Shown: one piece after another, positions 1 through 5,349 of the stretch
How the letters are laid out: each line of letters opens with the position of its first letter
How positions within the stretch are numbered: the stretch's first letter is position 1
Source: an uncultured Ruminococcus sp.
Lineage (GTDB): Bacteria; Bacillota; Clostridia; Oscillospirales; Ruminococcaceae
NCBI GenBank assembly: GCA_946612185.1
Contig: CAMOEP010000183.1
Location: 1 to 5,349 of the forward strand
Reading direction: 5' to 3'
DNA length: 5,349 nt
Position numbers and translations under genes: made by a program
Notes under the pieces: model-generated
Told to the model about the DNA's origin: nothing
What the model saw: the letters and a program-made list of their open reading frames with translations, nothing else
The model's database searches: none

Positions 1-238
1 CCCTTTTTCCCCTTAGGTTTCCCCCTCTGGACTCTCCCTTCCTGAACCCTTTTTTCCCTCACCTTTGCCGATTTTTACCGGCATTGTTTTCCTAAAATCC
101 ATAGGTTGAAAATTTATGTCTCCTTCTTTCCCGGCAGTCTCTTTGCCGTCCACATTTCCACGGCTGACGGCAGTTTTCTTGTATGGCGGAAAATGTTTCA
201 CAGAAAGTAAATGCTGTTGCCCTGCAAAAGGGTGCAGC
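1..238. other. Intergenic region after the GH3 gene, no gene supported
   Basis: No reading frame here has a convincing start with a ribosome site. The first 60 bases are strongly pyrimidine-rich on the plus strand (runs of C and T), with CCCTTTTT occurring at the edge and again near 48. Three hairpins are visible: 66-70 with 79-83 (TGCCG/CGGCA); 144-150 with 166-172 (TGCCGTC/GACGGCA), followed on the plus strand by GTTTTCTT; and 213-238 next to the GH3 stop. The 144-172 hairpin could be a plus-strand terminator, but no plus-strand gene ending before it is visible in the window. The pyrimidine-rich edge may be part of an intergenic repeat that continues to the left; that is a guess. Confidence 0.5.
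213..238 (-). terminator. Weak terminator candidate of the lacI-DUF5662-GH3 operon
   Basis: Directly after the GH3 stop codon, read on the minus strand, is an interrupted stem: outer GCTG/CAGC and inner CCCT/AGGG, with a five-base loop and small bulges. It is followed by ATTTACTTTCT, which is only moderately T-rich. The position fits the end of the operon, but the stem is short and bulged and the T tract is poor, so it may not terminate efficiently. Confidence 0.3.
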
Positions 239-1444
239 TCAGATGAGTCCCATTTCGTACTTCTTTGAGAGGATACGCAGGACGCTTTCGTTGATACGTT
301 CCTCGCTGAGACTGCCAGAGAGGACTGCGCCTTCGATACCGTTCACGGCGGAGGCGATGTCCGAGGGCATAAGTATGATATCAACGCCGGCTTCTATCGC
401 CTTGACTGCCGCATCAGCCGGAGTAAAGCTGCTTGTTATCGCACCCATGCTATGTGAGTCGGAAATGATTATCCCCTGGAAATTCAGTTCATTTCTCAGC
501 CAGTCGGTGACTACCACCTTTGAAAGGTCGCCGGGAAGGTCATCTCCGGAGGCAGAGGTTATCTGGTGACCTACCATAACAAAGTCCGCATCAGCTTCGA
601 TACCGCCCTGGAATGCGGTGAATTCGCAGGCACGGAGCTGGTCGAGGGTACGGTCTATCTTAACGCTTCCCTCGTGGGTATTGCCGCTTCCTGCACCGAG
701 ACCGGGGAAATGCTTCAGGGTAGCGCAGACATTCTGACTGTGCAGACCCTTGATAACTGCGGCAGACATCTGGGATACTACAGCCGGGTCGCTGCTGAAT
801 ATCCGTGAGCCGAGTTCGTTGCCGGAGTTAAGGTTAACGTCCGCAACAGGGGCAAAATCCAGGTTGAAGCCGTAGTCACGCAGGGTACTTCCAAGTACTC
901 CTCCGGCGTATTCAGCACCGGCAGCGTCGTTATTAGCGCCGTAGAATGACATATCATTAACAGCCTCAGTCCACAGTGCGCTCTGTATTCTTGTAACTGA
1001 GCCGCCCTCCTCGTCGGCGGATATGAAAGCGCCGATGCCGTTATTCCTGGAGACATACTGCAAGTCACCGGTAAAAGTGGCAAGCTGAGCGCCGTCCATA
1101 ATATTCTGATTAAAAAGGATAAAGCCGCCTACCGGGTATATCTGGCAGCAGCCGAGCAGGGTATCGTCCACATAGGTCATACCCTCATAGCCTGTAAGTT
1201 CCTCCGGGGTGACAATGAACATCTGACAGACTTTCTGCCTCAATGACATTGTACGCAGTTTACTTTCAGCGTAAGGAGGAGTTTCCTTGGTGACGGGCTG
1301 AACTGCGTCAGTTCCGTCTTCGCTGGTAGTTTCGGCAGCAGATGAAGTAGTCTCCTCAGGCTGGCTGTCGGTAGTATTCTCGATAGTCTGACTGCACCCG
1401 GTAAACATGATAAGTGCAGCAGTTAGTGCGGCAAATCTTTTCAT
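239..1444 (-). CDS. GH3 family glycoside hydrolase lipoprotein (NagZ/beta-hexosaminidase type)
   Basis: A 401-residue protein of glycoside hydrolase family 3, beta-N-acetylhexosaminidase branch, predicted to be anchored outside the membrane. The start at 1444 is chosen because AAAGGAG lies 8 bases upstream and because residues 1-17 form a lipoprotein signal (MKRF, hydrophobic core, lipobox FTGC with Cys17); a longer frame to 1573 would bury this signal. Residues 20-56 are a Ser/Thr/Glu-rich linker. The TIM barrel covers about 62-401. Family marks are ADEEGGSVTR (143-152, compare DQEGG in NagZ), KHFPGLG (244-250), NTH (255-257) and IISDSHSMGAI (326-336), in which Asp329 is the expected nucleophile. 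His257 is the expected acid/base, but its usual Asp partner two residues earlier is Asn255. Muropeptide recycling or trimming of a plant or host glycan are both possible. It is the last gene of an operon with a LacI regulator, 16 bases after the DUF5662 gene, which favours a catabolic role. The substrate cannot be read from sequence. Confidence 0.88.
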   Translation of the reverse strand: MKRFAALTAALIMFTGCSQTIENTTDSQPEETTSSAAETTSEDGTDAVQPVTKETPPYAESKLRTMSLRQKVCQMFIVTPEELTGYEGMTYVDDTLLGCCQIYPVGGFILFNQNIMDGAQLATFTGDLQYVSRNNGIGAFISADEEGGSVTRIQSALWTEAVNDMSFYGANNDAAGAEYAGGVLGSTLRDYGFNLDFAPVADVNLNSGNELGSRIFSSDPAVVSQMSAAVIKGLHSQNVCATLKHFPGLGAGSGNTHEGSVKIDRTLDQLRACEFTAFQGGIEADADFVMVGHQITSASGDDLPGDLSKVVVTDWLRNELNFQGIIISDSHSMGAITSSFTPADAAVKAIEAGVDIILMPSDIASAVNGIEGAVLSGSLSEERINESVLRILSKKYEMGLI

Positions 1445-1460
1445 CCTTCTTTCTCCTTTA

Positions 1461-2003
1461 CTATCGCTTATTCCTGCGCACAAGTGTGCGTATGAAAGCG
1501 AAGGTATAGTCCTCCCCCTTTTCAGCCAGCATACGCAGTAGGAATTCAAGGCGTTCACGGGTAGTTCTTTCAATTATCCTGTTAGGCTTTGCCCATAGGA
1601 AGTACTCCAGAGGGCACTTATCGGTATACTTTTCCTTATTGTATATCTTGGAAGCAGCTACACGGTCGCAGAACATTTCAAAGAGGTACTTATCCGGCAT
1701 ACGCACAGGTTCCATGCGCTTGGTCTTCATGCTGTAGTCAGTCCAGTACTCGAAATGGTGTTTATTGCGTCCCTTATGGTGCATCCAGGCTTTAGAGTAG
1801 CCTATCTCCTCACGTTCCTGTTCATTGGGGCTGCGATTACCCTGGAAATAGAGTACGCCGGGAATGAATTCCGCAGGCGAGAACTTTGAAAGGTCGTGGA
1901 GAAGTCCCTGCCAGAAGATACCGGCTTTGAAGCAGTGACGCATGACCATATGCCGGTGTTTCAGGACAGTGGTAAGATGACCGTAAAAATTTTTAGCTAA
2001 CAT
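1461..2003 (-). CDS. DUF5662 family protein, HD-like motif, function unknown
   Basis: A 180-residue soluble protein that I recognise as DUF5662, a family common in Firmicutes and without an established function. The conserved core is present: GLLHDLSKFSPAEF (33-46, with His36-Asp37), YFQGNRSPNEQERE (52-65), GYSKAWMHHKGRNKHHFEYW (68-87) and FCDRVAAS (111-118). The many His and Asp residues, including an HD pair, resemble metal-dependent HD-domain phosphohydrolases, but a metal site or activity is only inferred. No signal peptide or membrane segment is seen, so it is cytoplasmic. The start at 2003 lies 2 bases after the lacI stop, with only a weak GGGGAA ahead of it, which suggests translational coupling to the regulator gene. 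The C-terminus (RTLVRRNKR) is basic. Placement between a regulator and a glycosidase does not by itself reveal its role; such proteins may simply be co-transcribed. Confidence 0.85.
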   Translation of the reverse strand: MLAKNFYGHLTTVLKHRHMVMRHCFKAGIFWQGLLHDLSKFSPAEFIPGVLYFQGNRSPNEQEREEIGYSKAWMHHKGRNKHHFEYWTDYSMKTKRMEPVRMPDKYLFEMFCDRVAASKIYNKEKYTDKCPLEYFLWAKPNRIIERTTRERLEFLLRMLAEKGEDYTFAFIRTLVRRNKR

Positions 2004-2005
2004 TG

Positions 2006-3043
2006 TTATTCCCCATAGCTTCCGCTTATGTCAAGTACGCTGTTTTTCTCGATAAGTTTTCCGCTTATTATACATCTTCCGGCGCTGTAGGAAGGGTCAA
2101 CGAATTTTTTCATCATTATGTCAACTGATGAAGCCGCCATTTTATCCAGGTCAACTTCAACTGTAGTTATAGTGGGGATACATATGCTTGACACGGTATA
2201 ATTATCGTAGCCCACAACGGAGATATCCTCCGGCACACGAACTCCCTTTGATTTCAGCGCAGAGATGACCCTGAAAGCAGTCTCATCACTATTACATACA
2301 AATGCAGTTGGCATATTTTTAGGAAATTCGATGTGCTGATTCAGGAGACTTCTCTCGAAGCGGTCACCGATAGTCCATTCCTTGTGGTATTCAAGATTAT
2401 TTTCCATAAGGCACTTGATATACCCCAGGAAGCGGTCGTTGATACTGCTTGTAGCGTTGACAGTACCGAAGAAGCCGATATCCCTGTGACCCTTTTCCAC
2501 AAGGTAGTCAGTGAGGATATAACCGCCGTGGAATGAGTCGGAGTTTACCGAGTCGATATTGTACCTGTTGTCGTAGAAATCCACGAAAACAAGGGGCATG
2601 GAGATATGGCTGAGGCTTTCGATGTATGTACGTCCTATCTGACCGATAACGATTATACCGTCAACTTTTTTGTCAGTTATCATCGTAGGGAGGATACCGG
2701 CATTTTCGTTGTCACGGGTGATACATTCGTATACCGTCAGCACGTTCATAGCCGAGAGTTTATTGGATATCAGGGCAGTAAGTTCCCAGTAGAAAGTACC
2801 TCTTGCGCCTACAAAACATTCAGAGGTAAGAATACCCACGTTCCGGCTTTCTCTTGGAGGGGACTGTTTTTGTCTGCCATTTTTGGTATTTGAGGGTTTG
2901 TAGCCCAGTTCCTCAGCAGTCTCACATATTTTCCTGCGCATTTTATCGCTTACGCCGTCCCTGCCGGCAAGAGCATTTGACACAGTAACTACACTTACGC
3001 CGAGTTTCTGAGCGATATCGAGCATTTTGACACCGTTCTTCAT
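2006..3043 (-). CDS. LacI family transcriptional regulator
   Basis: A 345-residue repressor of the LacI/GalR family, normal length. Residues 6-50 are the helix-turn-helix (VKMLDIAQKLGVSVVTVSNALAG, then VSDKMRRKICETAEELGYKP). From about 68 to 340 is a periplasmic-binding-protein-like sugar-sensing domain: NVGILTS (68-74) opens it, and KKVDGIIVIG, LVFVDFYD, STSINDRF-like and EDISVVGYD-like segments follow. The start at 3043 has AAGGG 7 bases upstream. The linker after Tyr48-Lys-Pro is KPSNTKNGRQKQSPPRESR and lacks the usual PNxxARxL hinge helix that wedges into the operator centre, which is odd for the family. It heads an operon with DUF5662 and GH3 genes. A palindrome over its own promoter makes autoregulation likely. 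The inducing sugar is unknown; a di- or oligosaccharide released by the nearby glycosidases is a reasonable guess. Confidence 0.93.
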   Translation of the reverse strand: MKNGVKMLDIAQKLGVSVVTVSNALAGRDGVSDKMRRKICETAEELGYKPSNTKNGRQKQSPPRESRNVGILTSECFVGARGTFYWELTALISNKLSAMNVLTVYECITRDNENAGILPTMITDKKVDGIIVIGQIGRTYIESLSHISMPLVFVDFYDNRYNIDSVNSDSFHGGYILTDYLVEKGHRDIGFFGTVNATSSINDRFLGYIKCLMENNLEYHKEWTIGDRFERSLLNQHIEFPKNMPTAFVCNSDETAFRVISALKSKGVRVPEDISVVGYDNYTVSSICIPTITTVEVDLDKMAASSVDIMMKKFVDPSYSAGRCIISGKLIEKNSVLDISGSYGE

Positions 3044-3066
3044 AGAATCACCCTTAACAGATTTAT

Positions 3067-3089
3067 TAATTTCGGATTAACCGAAATTA
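3067..3089. promoter_or_regulatory. Palindromic operator, probably for the LacI regulator
   Basis: Arms TAATTTCGG and CCGAAATTA are perfect inverted repeats of 9 bases around a 5-base AT-only centre (ATTAA). The site starts at the end of the -10 box of the lacI promoter and covers the expected start point near 3082, the position where a bound repressor blocks transcription. The odd-length AT-rich centre differs from the CG centre of many LacI-type sites. Assignment to the adjacent regulator is inferred from position; no second copy was found in the window. Confidence 0.7.
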
Positions 3090-3118
3090 TTATAGCATAG
3101 TTTAATTAAAAAAGTAAA
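3089..3118 (-). promoter_or_regulatory. Promoter of the lacI-DUF5662-GH3 operon
   Basis: On the minus strand a perfect -10 box TATAAT (3094-3089) is preceded by TGC, forming an extended -10. A -35-like TTTACT (3118-3113) lies 18 bases upstream. The predicted start near 3082 gives a leader of roughly 40 bases before the lacI start codon. The region around it is very AT-rich. Confidence 0.75.
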
Positions 3119-3194
3119 GGGGATAAACCAACTTTGTAAATAATCACAATAAACGCACATAATAATTGTTGAATTCCTACAAGACGAAGAAGTG

Positions 3195-3240
3195 TGCGGC
3201 TCATTCTCCGGTGAATGATATGTCCGGATAGTGAGCCGCA
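3195..3240 (-). terminator. Strong hairpin, likely original terminator of the small gene
   Basis: Arms at 3195-3211 and 3224-3240 pair over 17 positions with one mismatch and one G-T pair, beginning TGCGGCTCA/TGAGCCGCA and closing with CCGG/CCGG over a 12-base loop. Read on the minus strand it is followed by CACTTCTTCGTCTTG, moderately T-rich. It lies 9 bases past the reconstructed pre-insertion stop codon (3252-3250) of the small gene and upstream of the lacI promoter, so it would separate the two units. The plus-strand side has TTTTTT only from 3253, about 12 bases away, which fits less well. Confidence 0.6.
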
Positions 3241-3274
3241 TAACAAGCGTTATTTTTTCTTTGCCGTATCCTTA

Positions 3275-3448
3275 CGGCAACACCGCACAAAGACCGCCTG
3301 ACGGCTTTGCGGCACATCTGCTTGCATATTTTCCGGCATCTTGCACACAAATTTCTTGACATACGTCAGTATGCCTGCGAAATTTATGCACAATCTGCCG
3401 TAAAATCTGACTACGCATCTGCACCACAATCTCTGTGCGGTGTTGCCT
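3275..3448. mobile_element. MITE-like foldback element inserted at TA, no transposase
   Basis: Terminal inverted repeats of about 19 bases match at 17 positions (core GGCAACACCGCACA at 3276-3289, its complement at 3434-3447). TA flanks both ends (3273-3274 and 3449-3450) and is taken as the target duplication. The inside is also an imperfect palindrome: AAATTTC (3349-3355) pairs with GAAATTT (3379-3385), ATTTT-CGGCA-like blocks pair further out, and CATAC/GTATG (3360-3373) sits at the tip. The whole element of 174 bases could fold into one long hairpin. No reading frame of its own is evident. It overlaps the 3' end of the small minus-strand gene. The transposase family that moved it cannot be seen; TA targets are used by IS630/Tc1-mariner and some IS5-type elements. 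Confidence 0.75.
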
Positions 3449-3596
3449 TACATTCCGCAATATATGGGTATATCCCGGAGTAGTCACCGCCGTTTCCGGA
3501 GGGGATAAGCCCGGTCATATCGCCGCTGGAGGCTGCCGGGCAGTCGAAGATAATGTCCTCCTCCGGTTCAGTCATGGGAAACTTTTTCTTTTCCAT
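3411..3596 (-). CDS. Small unnamed protein, 3' end altered by the foldback element
   Basis: A 61-residue acidic peptide that I cannot name. The start at 3596 is chosen over in-frame ATGs at 3614 and 3602 because GAGGTGA, a good ribosome site, lies about 5 bases ahead of it. The body is MEKKKFPMTEPEEDII, then FDCPAASSGDMTGLIP (17-32), a Gly-rich turn, and YSGIYPYIAECK (39-50). A short acidic N-terminus, Asp-Cys, TGLIP and a Tyr-Pro-Tyr end resemble small hypothetical proteins I associate with ruminococci; that is recall, not a search. Residues 51-61 (ATPHRDCGADA) and the TAG stop come from the inserted element. Without it the frame would read DTAKKK and stop at 3252-3250, giving 56 residues. 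No signal peptide or membrane segment is present. It is divergent from the GH9 gene. Function is unknown. Confidence 0.6.
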   Translation of the reverse strand: MEKKKFPMTEPEEDIIFDCPAASSGDMTGLIPSGNGGDYSGIYPYIAECKATPHRDCGADA

Positions 3597-3608
3597 AGTC
3601 ATCACCTC

Positions 3609-3623
3609 GGTCATATTATGACC
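3609..3623. promoter_or_regulatory. Perfect palindrome just upstream of the small gene
   Basis: GGTCATA and TATGACC are exact inverted repeats around one base. The site ends 2 bases before the ribosome site of the small gene, in its leader or promoter. A DNA operator or a short mRNA hairpin limiting access to the ribosome site are both possible. No good -35/-10 pair for the small gene could be fixed nearby; TATTAT on the minus strand just upstream is the best -10 guess. Confidence 0.45.
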
Positions 3624-3674
3624 CCATAATAAAAAAATATCCCTCCCAATTCTTGCTTATTTGCGGAAAAACTA

Positions 3675-3703
3675 TTGACGAAAGGAGAAAAATGTGGTAA
3701 AAT
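3675..3703 (+). promoter_or_regulatory. Promoter of the GH9 cellulase gene
   Basis: TTGACG (3675-3680) and TAAAAT (3698-3703) are separated by 17 bases, and TGG directly before the -10 box gives an extended -10. Transcription would start near 3710. The leader to the GH9 start codon is therefore about 220 bases, of which about 160 come from the inserted foldback element; before insertion it would have been about 60 bases. Confidence 0.75.
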
Positions 3704-3727
3704 TTACTCTGGGAAAACTTGAGAAAT

Positions 3728-3744
3728 GGTCGCTGTAAGTGACC
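3728..3744. promoter_or_regulatory. Inverted repeat in the GH9 leader, operator or mRNA stem
   Basis: GGTCGCT and AGTGACC flank a three-base GTA loop; in RNA all seven positions pair, with one G-U. It lies about 20 bases after the predicted GH9 transcription start, a place where a repressor could act. It shares the outer GGTC...GACC with the palindrome at 3609-3623 in front of the small gene. It is followed by TTATTA, not a proper T tract, so a terminator is unlikely. Confidence 0.35.
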
Positions 3745-3750
3745 TTATTA

Positions 3751-3911
3751 GGGCGTGTTGACACTAAAATAATATGCGGATTTTTGAGATGATATTTGTT
3801 CCGTTCAAGGCAAAAATCCGCAGGCGGGCTGTCGCCCGGCAAGGATTTTTAACGACGAACGGGGCAAAATCAGCCAAAAAGACGCGTGTTAGGCTTAGTG
3901 TCAACACGCCC
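3751..3911. mobile_element. Second MITE-like foldback element, in the GH9 leader
   Basis: The ends are perfect inverted repeats: 20 bases counting the flanks (3748-3767 and 3895-3914), beginning TTAGGGCGTGTTGAC. TA at 3749-3750 and 3912-3913 is taken as the target duplication, giving an element of 161 bases. The interior is also self-complementary: TGCGGATTTTTG (3775-3786) pairs with CAAAAATCCGCA (3811-3822), or AAAAATCC (3812-3819) pairs with GGATTTTT (3843-3850); CCGTTC pairs with GAACGG; and CGGGC-TGT(C)-GCCCG (3825-3838) forms a GC-rich tip. There is no reading frame or transposase. Its sequence differs from the element at 3275-3448, so the two are separate families. It ends a few bases before the GH9 ribosome site. 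Confidence 0.8.
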
Positions 3912-3932
3912 TAAATGAGAGGAGAGTTAATC

Positions 3933-5349
3933 ATGTTTAAAAAACTTTTCGCCGGCACTGTATCCGCTGCAATGCTCGCAGCTTCACTGAACGTGCTGCC
4001 GGTAAGCGCCGCTGCTTCTGACTACAACTACGCCGAAGCGCTCCAGAAGTCACTCTATTTCTATGAGTGCCAGCAGGCAGGCCCGCTGCCTGAGTGGAAC
4101 AGAGTAGAGTGGAGATCAGATTCTACCGTTACCGACGAGGTAACAGGCGGCTGGTATGATGCCGGTGACCATGTTAAGTTCAATCTGCCTATGGCTTACT
4201 CCGCTTCAATGCTTGCATGGGGTCTGTATCAGTACCCTGAGGGTATCGAGAAGTGCGGCGAGATGACCAACTACGTCAATAACCTTGAGTTCGTTATGGA
4301 CTACCTGGCTGAGTGCGACAGAGGGGACGAGGTCGTATATCAGGTAGGTAACGGTACTATTGACCATACCTGGTGGGGCCCTGTTGAACTGCTGGAATAC
4401 GGCATGGCTGACAGCGGTACTTCCTATGATAAAGCCCGTGAGATACTTGTAGGCTCTGAGGGTATTTCCAACGTTGTGGGCGATATGGCTGCTGCACTGG
4501 CTGCCGGTTCAGTTGCCCTGAAAGGCAGAGTCGATGACACTAAGCTGAAAAGCTACCTGAGCCACGCTGAGAACCTTTTCAAGATCGCTTCTACAAATCC
4601 CGGCATGGACGTTTACAATAACAGCGATGCTGCCGGATTCTACCGTTCAAGCCATTTCTATGACGAACTTTTCTACGCTGCTAACTGGCTGTATATCGCC
4701 ACAAAGGACAGCAAGTACCTTGATGCTGCCAAGAGCTATATCCCTCACCTTGACACTGAGCTGGGTTCAGATGAACTGAAATACACCTGGGAGCAGTGCT
4801 GGGACGACGTTATGCAGGGTGGTATGCTGCTGTACGCTATCAATACCCAGGATCCCACATATATCGCCCGTGTAAAGAAGCACGTTGACTACGTTGTAAA
4901 CGATGCAAAGAAGGTTGACGGCAAGCTGCTGTTTATCCATAGCTGGGGCTGCGCAAGATATGCTGAGACTTCCGCTTTCATAACCTCAGTAGCCTGCGAT
5001 ACAGTCCTCAAGGGCGAGAGCAATATCGCTGCATATGAGGCATTCGCAAAGCAGCAGGTTGACTACGTTCTGGGCGATAATCCCCTGAAGCAGAGCTACG
5101 TTGTAGGCTACGGCGAGAACTCCGCTCACAATGCTCACCACCGTACCGCTCATGGCTCATGGAAGAACGATGTTTACGAGCCTGTTGACAACCGTCACAC
5201 TCTCTACGGCGCACTGGTAGGCGGCCCGACTGAGGCAGGCGCCTATGAGGACGACAGAAATAACTACATCAACAACGAGGTAGCAACTGACTATAATGCC
5301 GGATTTACCGCTGCACTGTGCAAGATGATCGAGAAGTACGGCGGCGAGA
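3933..5349 (+). CDS. Secreted GH9 endoglucanase (cellulase), 3' end outside window
   Basis: A 472-residue N-terminal part of a family 9 glycoside hydrolase, which cuts beta-1,4-glucan with inversion outside the cell. AGGAG (3920-3924) lies 8 bases before the ATG. Residues 1-26 are a signal peptide (MFKKLF, hydrophobic stretch, cleavage after LPVSA). The catalytic (alpha/alpha)6 barrel begins at once, near residue 30, with no Ig or CBM4 domain in front. Seen are GGWYDAGDHVKFNLPMAYS (72-90, with Asp76 and catalytic base Asp79), DHTWWGP (144-150), FYDELFYAANWLY (242-254), HSWGCARYAETSAF (336-349), YVVGYGENSAHNAHHR (389-404) and the second signature with catalytic acid Glu449 (438-456). In the first signature the usual Pro before HHR is Ala401. 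No stop occurs before the edge; a CBM3c, CBM37, dockerin or other module may follow, typical for Ruminococcus cellulases, but none is visible. Control would be from the promoter at 3675-3703. Confidence 0.95.
   Translation, partial: MFKKLFAGTVSAAMLAASLNVLPVSAAASDYNYAEALQKSLYFYECQQAGPLPEWNRVEWRSDSTVTDEVTGGWYDAGDHVKFNLPMAYSASMLAWGLYQYPEGIEKCGEMTNYVNNLEFVMDYLAECDRGDEVVYQVGNGTIDHTWWGPVELLEYGMADSGTSYDKAREILVGSEGISNVVGDMAAALAAGSVALKGRVDDTKLKSYLSHAENLFKIASTNPGMDVYNNSDAAGFYRSSHFYDELFYAANWLYIATKDSKYLDAAKSYIPHLDTELGSDELKYTWEQCWDDVMQGGMLLYAINTQDPTYIARVKKHVDYVVNDAKKVDGKLLFIHSWGCARYAETSAFITSVACDTVLKGESNIAAYEAFAKQQVDYVLGDNPLKQSYVVGYGENSAHNAHHRTAHGSWKNDVYEPVDNRHTLYGALVGGPTEAGAYEDDRNNYINNEVATDYNAGFTAALCKMIEKYGGE

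Noticed and set aside
13..201. 62-codon minus-strand frame starting with GTG
   Set aside because: No ribosome site precedes the GTG, the composition is Lys/Gly-rich low complexity caused by the purine-rich strand, and nothing resembles a known protein.
183..1083. Long frames at 183-569 (+), 566-808 (+) and 778-1083 (-)
   Set aside because: They are shadows of the GH3 coding region in other frames with no family resemblance.
1445..1573. 43-residue N-terminal extension of the GH3 protein
   Set aside because: It overlaps the DUF5662 gene, has no ribosome site, and would put the lipoprotein signal inside the chain; the start at 1444 has AAAGGAG.
3195..3450. Repeated inverted sequences considered as a CRISPR array or tRNA/rRNA remnant
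   Set aside because: The repeats are inverted pairs, not evenly spaced direct repeats, and no tRNA-like arms or CCA end are present.
3272..3487. 71-codon minus-strand frame across the first foldback element
   Set aside because: It lies out of frame with the small gene and mostly within the palindromic element; no ribosome site.
3681..3700. AAAGGAG followed by ATG TGG TAA, a two-codon leader frame
   Set aside because: It falls between the -35 and -10 boxes of the GH9 promoter and so would not be on that transcript; likely chance.
3044..3932. Second copy of the LacI operator near the GH9 promoter
   Set aside because: No TTCGG...CCGAA palindrome was found between the small gene and the GH9 start, so direct control of GH9 by this regulator is not supported.

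Overview
The window reads like a Gram-positive, fibre-degrading gut or rumen clostridium of the Oscillospiraceae, most likely a Ruminococcus. This rests on a secreted GH9 cellulase, a DUF5662 protein and a GH3 lipoprotein typical of those bacteria, clear AGGAG-type ribosome sites and sigma-A-like promoters. Species assignment is inference; no rRNA or marker gene is present.

Layout. Positions 1-238 hold no gene I can support, only short hairpins. From 3043 down to 239 a three-gene minus-strand operon runs lacI-type regulator, DUF5662 protein, GH3 glycosidase lipoprotein, with gaps of 2 and 16 bases. Its promoter lies just upstream of the regulator, and a palindromic operator covers the likely transcription start, so the operon is probably autorepressed and sugar-induced. 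Upstream of it, also on the minus strand, is a small unnamed gene (3596-3411) with a strong hairpin (3240-3195) behind it. On the plus strand a GH9 cellulase starts at 3933 and runs off the right edge; its promoter is at 3675-3703, divergent from the small gene.

The most interesting feature is a pair of different non-coding foldback elements (MITE-like), about 175 and 161 bp, each flanked by TA. The first (3275-3448) has entered the 3' end of the small gene: removing it with one TA copy restores a reading frame that stops just before the hairpin terminator. The present protein instead ends in 11 residues, nearly all encoded by the element. The second (3751-3911) sits in the cellulase 5' leader, between promoter and ribosome site, and would put a long hairpin in the mRNA beside the Shine-Dalgarno.

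Functionally, the GH9 enzyme would cut cellulose outside the cell. The GH3 lipoprotein would act on a glycoside at the cell surface, and the LacI protein would sense a sugar. The LacI operator is not seen in front of the GH9 gene, so common control of the two units is not supported here.
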